From Endozoicomonas elysicola (GTDB lineage: Bacteria; Pseudomonadota; Gammaproteobacteria; Pseudomonadales; Endozoicomonadaceae), in NCBI RefSeq assembly GCF_000710775.1, contig NZ_JOJP01000001.1, forward strand, positions 112,656 through 176,655: a stretch of DNA of 64,000 nt, in the 5' to 3' direction. Below, piece after piece: positions 33,984-42,383 of this stretch. Each line of letters opens with the position of its first letter. Positions within the stretch are counted from its first letter, which is position 1. A model generated the notes under the pieces. The model worked only from the letters and a program-made list of their open reading frames with translations, was not told where the DNA came from and made no database searches. The translations under genes were made by a program, and so were the position numbers.

Positions 33984-34745
33984 TTAAACTAATTCTAAAC
34001 CATCTTTCATTCGCAGAAAGTCTTTTGCCAGCGGGGTAATCAGGGCTCTTTCCTGAAGCCTGATTTTCCGATACCCCTGTTCATAACAGGCTCGAAGATC
34101 CTTTTCCCCAACAACTCGCTGCTCAAGGTTAAAAACACCCTTATCTGCAAGCTTTGGCTCAATATAGGATCTTTCTTTCGGAGCACTGACCTGGTAGACC
34201 ACTTCATTAATAGAAGCATTTTCTGGCTTCTCTGGTGTATCAACACCAGTCAGAGCATCAGATAGACTGTCCAGTGTCACTACTGCCATACCAAAAGAGC
34301 AAAGCGTTGCTTCCTTATTCTGGAAAACCTGGTAAAAAGCAGGATTAGCCGTATCACGAAAACGACGATAGACAATACCCTCTTCCAGAATATGAACTGT
34401 TTTACCCAGCAGCAGGCTCTCAACAATCACACAGCCTTCACTGCCCCGTTCCAGCCCAATCGCCAGAGCTGACAACAGACTGTTGGACAGGCTGGCCAGA
34501 ATAATATGGTCATACTTTGCCAGTTCCAGACGTGCCGGTTGCGGACATCCATCATTCTGTCGATCAGCAGTAAACGACAATGAATAGTTATTGCCCAGAG
34601 TCTGTTCCAGCTGCTGCCGGTTATCGCAGTCTCCTACAACCAGAACGGATTGAAGAGGCTTATTGATTACCGATTGCCCCTGCAGAGCCAACAGCTGCTC
34701 CATTACCCGTTTGGCAATCAATTCAACCAGTACATCGGTATTCAT
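33984..34745 (-). CDS. BMC-associated protein with targeting helix and C-terminal EutQ-like module
   Basis: A 253-residue protein at the end of the eutB operon, of a type found in ethanolamine and propanediol microcompartment loci but without an assigned reaction. The N-terminus 'DVLVELIAKRVMEQLLAL' is a typical encapsulation helix. The middle has a flavoprotein-like alpha/beta pattern: 'SVLVVGDCDNRQQLEQTLG', 'YDHIILASLSNSLLSALAIG'. The C-terminal ~48 residues ('VVGEKDLRACYEQGYRKI' and 'ERALITPLAKDFL') align with the last domain of the fused EutBC and the EutG N-terminus. It lies 12 bases after eutJ. Confidence 0.75.
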   Translation of the reverse strand: MNTDVLVELIAKRVMEQLLALQGQSVINKPLQSVLVVGDCDNRQQLEQTLGNNYSLSFTADRQNDGCPQPARLELAKYDHIILASLSNSLLSALAIGLERGSEGCVIVESLLLGKTVHILEEGIVYRRFRDTANPAFYQVFQNKEATLCSFGMAVVTLDSLSDALTGVDTPEKPENASINEVVYQVSAPKERSYIEPKLADKGVFNLEQRVVGEKDLRACYEQGYRKIRLQERALITPLAKDFLRMKDGLELV

Positions 34746-34756
34746 TATGGCTTTCC

Positions 34757-35608
34757 TTATGATTCCAAAAGGTTCTCGGCTTCTAATGCGCTGATTGCAA
34801 TGCCCAGTGGCGTCACCAGGAATGGATTTTCCGGCTTCCAGGTGGTAACACCGGTCTGCTTTTCGACAATTTGCTCAAACTCCGGCAGGCAGGTTGTGCC
34901 ACCTACTAGATAGATATCTTTTACGTCGAAGCCCTGAATGTGCTGATGAACAATGGAGCCCATCTTCTCAATCACCGGACGGACAATGGCCACCACATCA
35001 CGATGGTTCGCAGAATCTTTTTTCTGCTCTTCTGCTTCTTCAAAGCTGGTTTTATAGTGACCCGCCAGTACAAGTGACAGATGCGTGCCACCGGTCGCTT
35101 CGTCTGCGGTATAGATCACTTCGCCGTCTTTAAAAATAGAAAGTCCGGTTGTCCCACCACCAATATCCACCACAGCGCCATTTCGAATACCAAGTACCCG
35201 GTTGGCAGCGGTGGGCTCATCCAACATATTCACCACTTCCATACCTGCGCCCTCCACTACATATCGATGAGTTTTGCAGACTGACTCTGGCGTATTGGAA
35301 GGCATGGCAATGGCTGCTTTTTCCAGGGAGACCTGCAGACGTGTCTCCAGCTTTTCCTTGAGCTGACGGACAATATTCAGCGCACCGATGTAATCAACGA
35401 CCAGACCATCCTTCAACACCTGGGCAAACTGCATTTCCGTGGCAACTGGCTCACCATGATGATCCAGCACCACCAGAACGATGTAGGCAGTACCAAGATC
35501 TACACCCACCACCAGCTTGTCAGCATCGGTAACCTGTGCAGTGTGTGTCAGACTATTCTCCACTTTCTGGATCAGCTTGCTGACGCGCTCAGGATTAAAT
35601 TCAGACAT
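34757..35608 (-). CDS. eutJ: EutJ, DnaK-like chaperone of ethanolamine utilization
   Basis: A 283-residue ASKHA-fold protein. It has the ATP phosphate motifs 'VVGVDLGTAYIVLVVLD' and 'AVVDIGGGTTGLSIFKDGE', the connect-like 'LDEPTAANRVLGI' and the adenosine motif 'DIYLVGGTTCLPEFEQIVE'. These and the size match EutJ, a predicted chaperone whose exact role is not settled. It lies 12-15 bases from its neighbours on both sides, within the operon between pduL and the BMC-associated protein. Confidence 0.94.
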   Translation of the reverse strand: MSEFNPERVSKLIQKVENSLTHTAQVTDADKLVVGVDLGTAYIVLVVLDHHGEPVATEMQFAQVLKDGLVVDYIGALNIVRQLKEKLETRLQVSLEKAAIAMPSNTPESVCKTHRYVVEGAGMEVVNMLDEPTAANRVLGIRNGAVVDIGGGTTGLSIFKDGEVIYTADEATGGTHLSLVLAGHYKTSFEEAEEQKKDSANHRDVVAIVRPVIEKMGSIVHQHIQGFDVKDIYLVGGTTCLPEFEQIVEKQTGVTTWKPENPFLVTPLGIAISALEAENLLES

Positions 35609-35623
35609 AGTCGTTTATTACCG

Positions 35624-36295
35624 TTAAGCTATTAACTCACCTTTTGCATTGGCCGGTAGACCAACCGCATTGGCTTCATCAAAATCAATATGCATTGCCA
35701 GAGAAAAGCTGTCTTTTACCCTGACCAGAACTCGATGGAAGGTAACCGGACGATCCGTTTCAATCCGAACATCCACTTCCTGCTTGTCCTGAACTCCAAG
35801 ACGCTGGGCATCGGCAGTGGTCATGTGGATATGGTTACGGGCAACAATGACGCCCTTATCCAGCTGTACCATACCTTTGCCGGAATAAAGGAATACTCCG
35901 GGGGTACCGGAAATATCTCCGGACTCTTTCAATACTGCATTAACACCCAGCTGACGGGCATCAGTGCGGGAAATTTCCACCTGACTTTCTGGGCGAGCTG
36001 GCCCAAGTACCGCTACCTTCTCAAAGGTACCCTTTGGGCCAATCACAGTGACACGTTCTTCACACAGATACTGACCTGGCTGGGAGAGTTCACGAGCGGG
36101 GGTCAACTGGTGACCAGCACCAAATAACGCTTCTACGTCTTTCTGGCACAGGTGAACATGGCGGGCAGAAGTTTCAACAGGGATTTCTTTCTTACTGCTT
36201 TCAGCCTCTAAAGACGACAGAGTCTGCGCAGTGCATTCAACAATCACCTGATCAATAATTTCTTTCAGGAGTTGTTCGTTAACGAGGGTATTCAC
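35624..36295 (-). CDS. pduL: Phosphotransacetylase, PduL type
   Basis: A 223-residue acetyl-CoA:phosphate acetyltransferase that regenerates CoA inside the compartment. The zinc-binding motifs of PduL are clear: 'ETSARHVHLCQKDVEALFG' and 'VIVARNHIHMTTADAQRLG'. 'ERVTVIGPKGTFEKVAVLGP' and 'SLAMHIDFDEANAVGL' are further family motifs. The N-terminal helix 'NEQLLKEIIDQVIVECTAQ' resembles an encapsulation peptide. Enterobacterial eut operons use the unrelated EutD at this step, so this is a replacement by the Pdu-type enzyme. It lies between eutM and eutJ. Confidence 0.95.
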   Translation of the reverse strand: MNTLVNEQLLKEIIDQVIVECTAQTLSSLEAESSKKEIPVETSARHVHLCQKDVEALFGAGHQLTPARELSQPGQYLCEERVTVIGPKGTFEKVAVLGPARPESQVEISRTDARQLGVNAVLKESGDISGTPGVFLYSGKGMVQLDKGVIVARNHIHMTTADAQRLGVQDKQEVDVRIETDRPVTFHRVLVRVKDSFSLAMHIDFDEANAVGLPANAKGELIA

Positions 36296-36416
36296 AGCGA
36301 TGTCTCACAATCGGCATTGGCCATATGGCCAATGTTAAGCTGAAGAGCAGAAGCACAAAGACTGGGAAAACCGCTTTTCTACGTGTCTTTATGCTCCTGC
36401 AGTGAGTAATAGAAAA

Positions 36417-36704
36417 TTACTCGCCTTTAGCCTGAGGCAGGATCACTTCAACTTCGCCGTGTGGACGCGGGATAACGTGTACGGAAACCAGTTCACCAAC
36501 ACGCTCAGCAGCCGCAGCGCCAGCATCAGTAGCCGCTTTAACAGCACCAACGTCACCACGAACCATGATGGTTACCAGACCACTACCGATGTTCTCTTTA
36601 CCAACCAGAGTCACGTTCGCAGCTTTAACCATAGCGTCAGCAGCTTCGACAGCAGCAACCAGACCTTTAGTTTCAACCATGCCCAGAGCGTTAGAGATAG
36701 CCAT
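36417..36704 (-). CDS. eutM: Microcompartment hexameric shell protein EutM (BMC-H)
   Basis: A 95-residue single BMC-domain shell protein, expected to form the main facets. It contains '[20 protein letters not shown]', '[20 protein letters not shown]' and '[20 protein letters not shown]', close to EutM/PduA. The pore loop 'IGSGL' is standard. A strong AGGAGAAAC site precedes the ATG. It lies between eutE and pduL. Confidence 0.95.
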   Translation of the reverse strand: MAISNALGMVETKGLVAAVEAADAMVKAANVTLVGKENIGSGLVTIMVRGDVGAVKAATDAGAAAAERVGELVSVHVIPRPHGEVEVILPQAKGE

Positions 36705-36778
36705 TATTTGTTTCTCCTGATGGTCTCCCGGGGGAGACGTTTTAATACGTTAAAAAGTTATGTTTCATCTGAAAGCAC

Positions 36779-38233
36779 TTAAAGTGCTTTCAGCTTTTCA
36801 ATCACCATGCGGGTGATTGCTTCAATATCCAGTTCTGTTACTGCAGCAGGCACCTGAGCAACTGGAGTTTCTGGCTCACAGATGCCATAGGCGACATAGC
36901 GCTTGTTAAACAGATGCAGAGGTGTCACGTTGTCTGAAGTGGCTGAACCACCCACACTGCCACAACCCAGGGTAAAGGCGGGTGGAAGACCGGTGGTTGC
37001 TCCAACAGCACCATGAGTCGATGGTGTATTCACCACTAATCGGGAAACCGGCTTCTTCAGTGCAAATTCACGAACCAGATCATTGTTCTGAGTGTGAATC
37101 GCCAATGAGTGACCAGCACCTTCGTAATTCAGTAACTCAAGGCAAAGTTCACAGGCTTCATGAGCATCATTTGTTCGGTAGAAACCGAGCAGTGGCGACA
37201 GTTTTTCCCAAGAGAATGGATGTTGCTTACCAACGCACTCACGCCCCTGTTCAGCCACCAGCACACGGGTAGCAGCTGGAATTTCCAGACCAGCCATGCG
37301 AGCGATTTCTACCGCTGGCTTACCGACGATACGAGCGTTCAGTGTGCCTCTTGGACCAACAATCACTTTCTCAACCCGAACGGTTTCTGTCTCGTTCAGG
37401 AAGTAGCAGCCCTGGGCAATCATTTCTGCCTTAACCTGATCAGCGATCACATGTTCAGTAACCACATGCTGCTCAGATGCACAGACGGTTCCGTTATCGA
37501 ATGTCTTGCTCATCAGGATGTACGACACTGCTTTCTTGATATCTGCAGTTCGTTCAATAAAGGCCGGTACGTTACCCGGACCAACACCCAGAGCAGGGTT
37601 ACCGGAGCTGTAAGCAGCCTTAACCATGGCAGAACCGCCAGTGGCGAGAATGATGCCTGTGCCTTCATTCTTCATCAGTTCACTGGTGCCTTCCAGCGTT
37701 GGCTGAGTCATTACAGAGATCAAGTCAGCTGGTGCGCCCAGACTCTGAAGCGTTTCTCTCAGCAGGCGCACGGTTTCACCGATGCACTTCAGCGCCGATG
37801 GGTGTGGGCTGATGATGACCGCATTACCTGCCTTGATGGAGATAATGGATTTATAAATAGCAGTCGACGTTGGGTTGGTCGATGGCACAAGACCAGCAAC
37901 CACACCAAAAGGCACAGCAACTTCCTGCATTTTCTTTGCAGGGTCTTCAGCAATGATGCCGATGGTTCTCATGGAGCGAACAGATTCAGCAAGATGCTTA
38001 CTGGCAATCATGTTCTTGGTGATCTTATCCTGAACTTTACCAAAGCCAGTTTCTTCAACCGCCATTTCAGCCAGACGGCTGGCATTGGCTTCACCGGTAC
38101 GAGCCATTGCTTCGACCAGAGCGTCCACCTGAGCCTGGCTGTAATCTGCCAGTACTCTCTGGGCTTCTTTGGCCCGGCGGATCAGGTTTCTTACTTCCTG
38201 AATGGAAGCAAGGTCTTTATCGAGCAGTTCCAA
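36779..38233 (-). CDS. eutE: CoA-acylating acetaldehyde dehydrogenase EutE with C-terminal targeting helix
   Basis: A 484-residue enzyme converting acetaldehyde, NAD and CoA to acetyl-CoA. It has '[20 protein letters not shown]', '[18 protein letters not shown]', '[19 protein letters not shown]' and the catalytic Cys in '[14 protein letters not shown]'. The very end '[16 protein letters not shown]' is an amphipathic helix of encapsulation-peptide type, whereas E. coli EutE has it at the N-terminus. It starts two bases after the stop of the EutK-like gene. Confidence 0.95.
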   Translation of the reverse strand: MELLDKDLASIQEVRNLIRRAKEAQRVLADYSQAQVDALVEAMARTGEANASRLAEMAVEETGFGKVQDKITKNMIASKHLAESVRSMRTIGIIAEDPAKKMQEVAVPFGVVAGLVPSTNPTSTAIYKSIISIKAGNAVIISPHPSALKCIGETVRLLRETLQSLGAPADLISVMTQPTLEGTSELMKNEGTGIILATGGSAMVKAAYSSGNPALGVGPGNVPAFIERTADIKKAVSYILMSKTFDNGTVCASEQHVVTEHVIADQVKAEMIAQGCYFLNETETVRVEKVIVGPRGTLNARIVGKPAVEIARMAGLEIPAATRVLVAEQGRECVGKQHPFSWEKLSPLLGFYRTNDAHEACELCLELLNYEGAGHSLAIHTQNNDLVREFALKKPVSRLVVNTPSTHGAVGATTGLPPAFTLGCGSVGGSATSDNVTPLHLFNKRYVAYGICEPETPVAQVPAAVTELDIEAITRMVIEKLKAL

Positions 38234-38234
38234 T

Positions 38235-38765
38235 TTACTTCACCCTCTGGTGATATTCGACCATCGCCTGAATCAGCGCATCCTTCTTGGCAAACTTGAT
38301 TTCCTGTTTGCTCATTGGGAAGTCAGATAACTGTCTGGCCATGTTTCTCAATTCAACGGTTCTGAAAGCCTGTAATTCATCCATCGTTGGTGCAGATGAA
38401 CCATTAGTCTCCATCGTCCCTTCAGTAACCACAGTTTCTGGCTGTGATTCTGCTTCTGGTTGCGAAACGACAGGAGCCGTTTTTTCGGTCGTTCCAGCCA
38501 GAAGAGCATTCAGCTCAGTGACTGGTCGGGCAATCACGTGGGTAGATACCACCTTGCCAACACGATCCGCTGCCATCGTTCCGGCTTCAATAGCCGCTTT
38601 AACGGCACCGACATCCCCCCGGATGATGATCGTAACCAGACCACCACCGGAGTTCTGTTTTGAGACCAGGCTGACATTGGCGGTTTTCAGACAGACATCC
38701 GCCGCTTCCACCGCCGGGAGGAAGCCAAATGTTTCAATAAACCCTGCTGCCTCTTGTGTTCTCAT
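38235..38765 (-). CDS. EutK-like shell protein: BMC domain plus C-terminal helical domain
   Basis: A 176-residue protein. Residues about 1-90 are a BMC domain ('AAGFIETFGFLPAVEAADVC', '[20 protein letters not shown]', 'STHVIARP'). A Pro/Glu/Thr-rich linker (about 95-130) leads to a helical end with 'TMDELQAFRTVELRNMARQL' and 'KFAKKDALIQAMVEY'. That end resembles a SAP or Rho-N-type motif, comparable in position to the C-terminal helix-turn-helix of EutK, and may bind nucleic acid or other proteins. The ATG at 38765 is preferred (GGAGG eight bases upstream). It lies between eutL and eutE. Confidence 0.85.
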   Translation of the reverse strand: MRTQEAAGFIETFGFLPAVEAADVCLKTANVSLVSKQNSGGGLVTIIIRGDVGAVKAAIEAGTMAADRVGKVVSTHVIARPVTELNALLAGTTEKTAPVVSQPEAESQPETVVTEGTMETNGSSAPTMDELQAFRTVELRNMARQLSDFPMSKQEIKFAKKDALIQAMVEYHQRVK

Positions 38766-38800
38766 CGCCAGCCCCTCCATCGTGTACTCTTAAAGGCCAA

Positions 38801-39454
38801 TCAGAAGTGCTTTGGGTTATCTGCAACAAACTTCACCGCATCGGCGAAAGCATCACAGGCCGCTTTACAGGCAGACTGGCTGCCAGTGAGCAGAGCGCCA
38901 CCAAAGTTGGTCTCTGAAGGAGGCTCAAACAACTGGCACAACTGGACATCCGCCGCCTTCATGGCTGCATCCAGTGCGTACATGGCTTCCAGAGGCGGTG
39001 CAATCAGGTAAGCAAGAGCTTCACCTTCATTAATTTCAGCCAGACCGGACAGGAAAGAACCGGTACGTGAAATGCACTGGGCGAAATAGGCAATGCTGTC
39101 GTCTTCATTCGCGCTGTAGAATGAAAACTCATTTTCAATAAAATCGATGGCGACATTCAGGCCACTGCGAACTTCGGCCGGACTTGGGCCTGCCAGCATA
39201 CCGATCACTTCACCAGCCAGCTTGCTGTTTGCGTTGGCAGCACCACCATAGAAGCTCTTGCCCATGACAACACTGACTTCAGCGTTCTTGCACGCTTCAT
39301 CCAGTGCGCAGTAAGTCACGTCATCCGCATCAGCAGTCAGGATACCCAGACTCTTCCAGCCTTTTGGCATACCCAGCTTTTCAGCCATTTTTGCATCGAC
39401 GTTGGGAATCATTTTTACGGCCAGTACACTGGCACCCAGACGATCACCTTTCAT
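38801..39454 (-). CDS. eutL: Microcompartment shell protein EutL (tandem BMC, trimer)
   Basis: A 217-residue EutL. It matches the family over its length: 'LGASVLAVKMIPNVDAKMAE', 'SLGILTADADDVTYCALDEA', 'GKSFYGGAANANSKLAGEVI', 'GMLAGPSPAEVRSGL' and 'TNFGGALLTGSQSACKAACD'. EutL trimers form gated pores in the shell. It lies 25 bases after eutC and 35 before the EutK-like gene. Confidence 0.96.
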   Translation of the reverse strand: MKGDRLGASVLAVKMIPNVDAKMAEKLGMPKGWKSLGILTADADDVTYCALDEACKNAEVSVVMGKSFYGGAANANSKLAGEVIGMLAGPSPAEVRSGLNVAIDFIENEFSFYSANEDDSIAYFAQCISRTGSFLSGLAEINEGEALAYLIAPPLEAMYALDAAMKAADVQLCQLFEPPSETNFGGALLTGSQSACKAACDAFADAVKFVADNPKHF

Positions 39455-39479
39455 TGTTCTACTCCTCTATACCCAAAGA

Positions 39480-40376
39480 TCAGAAACGGAAACCAACACC
39501 GCTGCACTTCTGCTCAAACATCTTCTTAACGATGTTGGCAATGTGCGCACCCGCTTCAGCAGCAGGGGTTCCGCGACGATGGATATTGGAGATTACGGTA
39601 CGGCCTGCTTCGGCCATGCCCACTGTGCCTTCATAGGTGATGTAGGCACCCATGGATTCACCCGTAGCCAGACCTGGACGCTCACCCACCAGCATGACCG
39701 TTACCTTGCTGTTGGTCAGATCAGTCAGATGATCCATGGCACCCACACGGCCAAACTTGATGAATACGGTGTCACCAACACTCAGGCCATAACCTTCCAG
39801 ACCCTGCTTCATTGCAGGCAGGATATTTTTCAGGTTGGCGGTAATGGCACTGGAGGACAGACCGTCAGCAATCACAATCTGAACATCCGCACCCTTGCGA
39901 CACTCAGACTGAATTTTGGCCACACCCTCATCACTGATCATACGACCCAGGTCAGGACGGGTGACGTACATGTCTTTGTCTTCACAGCGTGAGGAAACGG
40001 CGACCAGGCCGGCTTCAGAAACGAACTCTTCAACGACTTCGTTGAATACAGAGTCGATGGCAACGGCATGGTCAGCACGAAAACGCAACATGGTTTCCGT
40101 CTTGTAACGTGGACCGGCCTTACCAATGCCAAGGCGAGCTGGAGTCTTGGCCTTGAGCTTCATGTACTCAGCCTTGTTCTCCGCATTTTCTACGGCGAAG
40201 AAGTCAGACATTTCAGTAGCGGTAATGTCATACAGCTCGCTGTCATCAACGTTAGAGACAGCGGTTTCTACCTGACTGGTGACAGAGCGAACAACCTGTT
40301 CCTTGCCGGCATCAGAAAGGTCAATTTCCTTCAGGACTTTGCCAATCAGGTCTTTCAGATCATTTTCAGAAATCAT
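39480..40376 (-). CDS. eutC: Ethanolamine ammonia-lyase small subunit EutC
   Basis: A 298-residue cobalamin-binding subunit. The N-terminus 'SENDLKDLIGKVLKEIDL' is an encapsulation-type helix. Family motifs are 'PARLGIGKAGPRYKTETML', 'VIADGLSSSAITANLKNILP', 'VMLVGERPGLATGESMGAYI' and 'RTVISNIHRRGTPAAEAGAH'. It follows eutB after 12 bases, as in most eut operons. This separate subunit is distinct from the EutC part of the fused gene, which keeps the same motif order but has lost the N-terminal targeting helix. Confidence 0.96.
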   Translation of the reverse strand: MISENDLKDLIGKVLKEIDLSDAGKEQVVRSVTSQVETAVSNVDDSELYDITATEMSDFFAVENAENKAEYMKLKAKTPARLGIGKAGPRYKTETMLRFRADHAVAIDSVFNEVVEEFVSEAGLVAVSSRCEDKDMYVTRPDLGRMISDEGVAKIQSECRKGADVQIVIADGLSSSAITANLKNILPAMKQGLEGYGLSVGDTVFIKFGRVGAMDHLTDLTNSKVTVMLVGERPGLATGESMGAYITYEGTVGMAEAGRTVISNIHRRGTPAAEAGAHIANIVKKMFEQKCSGVGFRF

Positions 40377-40388
40377 GGTGAGCCCTCA

Positions 40389-41753
40389 TTACTTCAGGAA
40401 AATAGAAGCGTCGCCTGCTTTCGCAGTCAGACGGCCATTTTCCATAATGCCCATACGCTCACACCAGGCTTCGAATTCTGGAATCGGGCGCTTATTGAAT
40501 AGCTCACGCATGGTGGCCACATCGTGATAACCGCTGGTCTGGTACATCAGCATGATGTCGTCACCGGCAGGAATACCCATGAAGTAGGTACAGCCAGCAG
40601 CAGTCAGCAGTGTCATCAGGGATTCGTTATCGTTCTGGTCGGTCTTCATGTGGTTGGTGTAACAAACGTCGACACCCATTGGCAGACCGTGCAGTTTGCC
40701 CATAAAGTGATCTTCCAGACCGGCACGGATAACCTGCTTACCGTCGTACAGGTACTCAGGACCGATAAAACCAACTACGGTATTGACCAGGAATGGCTTG
40801 TAGCGACGGGCAAAACCGTAGCACCGGGCTTCCATGGTGACCTGATCTGCGCCGTGGTGAGCATCAGAAGACAGTTCAGAACCCTGACCGGTTTCGAAGT
40901 ACATAACGTTAGGGCCAGTACAGGTACCCTGCTTGAGCATCATGTCGTTGGCTTCTGCCAGGTGACCGGCATTAAAACCAAAGGCTTCGTTACCTTTCTG
41001 GGAACCAGCAATAGACTGGAAGATCATGTCGGCAGGCGCACCGCGCTCAACCGCTTCCATCTGTGACAGTACATGGGCCAGTACGCAGTTCTGGGTCGGG
41101 ATCTCAAACTTCTGCTTGATCTCTTCGAACTGGTGCAGGCAGCGGTAGATACTGTCGGTAGTGTCGTCTACTGGGTTCAGACCGATAACCGCGTCACCAA
41201 TACCGTAGGAAAGACCTTCCAGAGTAGAGATACGGATACCGTCTACGTTATCAGTGGTGTGGTTAGGCTGGAGACGGGCGGCCAGAGTGCCACGACGACC
41301 AATGGTGGTATTACAGGTGGCAAGCACATCCATCTTGCTCGCTGCGTAGATTAGGTCGCCATTGGTCATTAGCTTGGCAACGGCAGCGATCATTTCCGAG
41401 GTCAGACCACGGCTGATGCGACGGATATCAGTGCTCTGGGCTTCATAAGAAAGCAGCCATTCGCGCAGTTCACCGACAGACCAGTTTTTAATTTCGTTGT
41501 AGATGGTTTCGTTGACATCATCCTGAATAATCCGTGTAACTTCGTCGTCTTCATAAGGAACGACCGGATTATTGCGGAGATCAGACAGCAACATTCGGGA
41601 CAGGACGTCCTTAGCCGCTACCATTTCAGTAATTGATTCGGCGGCTATGCCCGCCAGTACGTCGCCAGAACGCTTTTCGTTGGCCTTGGCGAGTACTTCT
41701 TTAATGCTGGAAAAGCTGTACACCTTCCCAAACAGTTTGGTTTTAAGAAGCAT
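40389..41753 (-). CDS. eutB: Ethanolamine ammonia-lyase large subunit EutB
   Basis: A 454-residue TIM-barrel subunit that with EutC cleaves ethanolamine to acetaldehyde and ammonia. It starts 'MLLKTKLFGKVYSFSSIKEV' and carries 'RLQPNHTTDNVDG', 'VIGLNPVDDTTDSI', 'NVMYFETGQGSELSSDAHHG' and 'LPMGVDVCYTNH'. The active-site residues known from E. coli (Arg160, Gln162, Asn193, Glu287, Asp362) all appear to be present. I chose the ATG at 41753, matching the E. coli N-terminus; the frame extends 17 codons upstream. It is the first gene of a nine-gene minus-strand operon, with FNR-like boxes upstream. Confidence 0.96.
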   Translation of the reverse strand: MLLKTKLFGKVYSFSSIKEVLAKANEKRSGDVLAGIAAESITEMVAAKDVLSRMLLSDLRNNPVVPYEDDEVTRIIQDDVNETIYNEIKNWSVGELREWLLSYEAQSTDIRRISRGLTSEMIAAVAKLMTNGDLIYAASKMDVLATCNTTIGRRGTLAARLQPNHTTDNVDGIRISTLEGLSYGIGDAVIGLNPVDDTTDSIYRCLHQFEEIKQKFEIPTQNCVLAHVLSQMEAVERGAPADMIFQSIAGSQKGNEAFGFNAGHLAEANDMMLKQGTCTGPNVMYFETGQGSELSSDAHHGADQVTMEARCYGFARRYKPFLVNTVVGFIGPEYLYDGKQVIRAGLEDHFMGKLHGLPMGVDVCYTNHMKTDQNDNESLMTLLTAAGCTYFMGIPAGDDIMLMYQTSGYHDVATMRELFNKRPIPEFEAWCERMGIMENGRLTAKAGDASIFLK

Positions 41754-41821
41754 GAGGAGCCTGTGCCTCGAGTTTGAATGAGTTAGCGCAGCAAGGCTAC
41801 CCAAATGAGCACGAGACCGGC

Positions 41822-41869
41822 TTGATATGCGTCAGCGAGCACCCCTCAATAAAAAGTGACGCAGATCAA
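41822..41869 (-). promoter_or_regulatory. Tandem FNR-like boxes upstream of eutB
   Basis: TTGATATGCGTCAG (41822-41835) and GTGACGCAGATCAA (41856-41869, read TTGATCTGCGTCAC on the minus strand). Each matches TTGAY-N4-RTCAA at nine of ten positions, with centres 34 bp apart. They lie about 70-115 bases upstream of the eutB start. Confidence 0.6.
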
Positions 41870-42383
41870 TAAAATTGGAGCATGAATATCAATTTTTCCC
41901 AGCAAGGAAACAGAAATGATCAGGATCAAGCTCTGACAGACAAAACGACACCGATAAACGCTTAAAAACATGATCTACGTCAAATCGAGCACATCAAAAG
42001 ATCTTGTTCAACGCTATCAAGCCAGTAGAGAGCGGCGTTATTTCATCAATTCAAGGCTTCAAATAACCTTAATATAAAATTAAGCAGTCACTTTTGAGCG
42101 AGCGGGCGGATGATTATTCTTCGGAGAAAAAGCAGGAAAACCCTTCATTCAATACGTTAAATTACGAAAGCTGGTGTTATATAAAGAAAAATAATGATTC
42201 AAAGAAATGATGGAGAAGTAGCATTGTCTGCATCATGTCAATAACTGCCCAAAAAAACAGCCCATTCATCAATGATTATCAGACAATTCATTGCACGATG
42301 GTTTTTAATTAAGTATATATCCACGCTCAAGAATTTTGCTCAACACTCGCGATAACAATAAAGCCCCATGGAGCTTCGGAAGT
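41870..42383. other. Intergenic region between eutB and a solute-binding protein gene
   Basis: About 510 AT-rich bases with no gene seen. One more FNR-like box, ATGATCTACGTCAA, lies at 41970-41983. The rest holds no hairpin with a T-run and no recognisable RNA. It must contain promoters for the divergent eutB operon and the solute-binding protein. Confidence 0.5.

Noticed and set aside
37160..38299. 379-residue open frame on the plus strand opposite eutE
   Set aside because: eutE is certain on the minus strand; the antisense frame shows no domain and no ribosome site.
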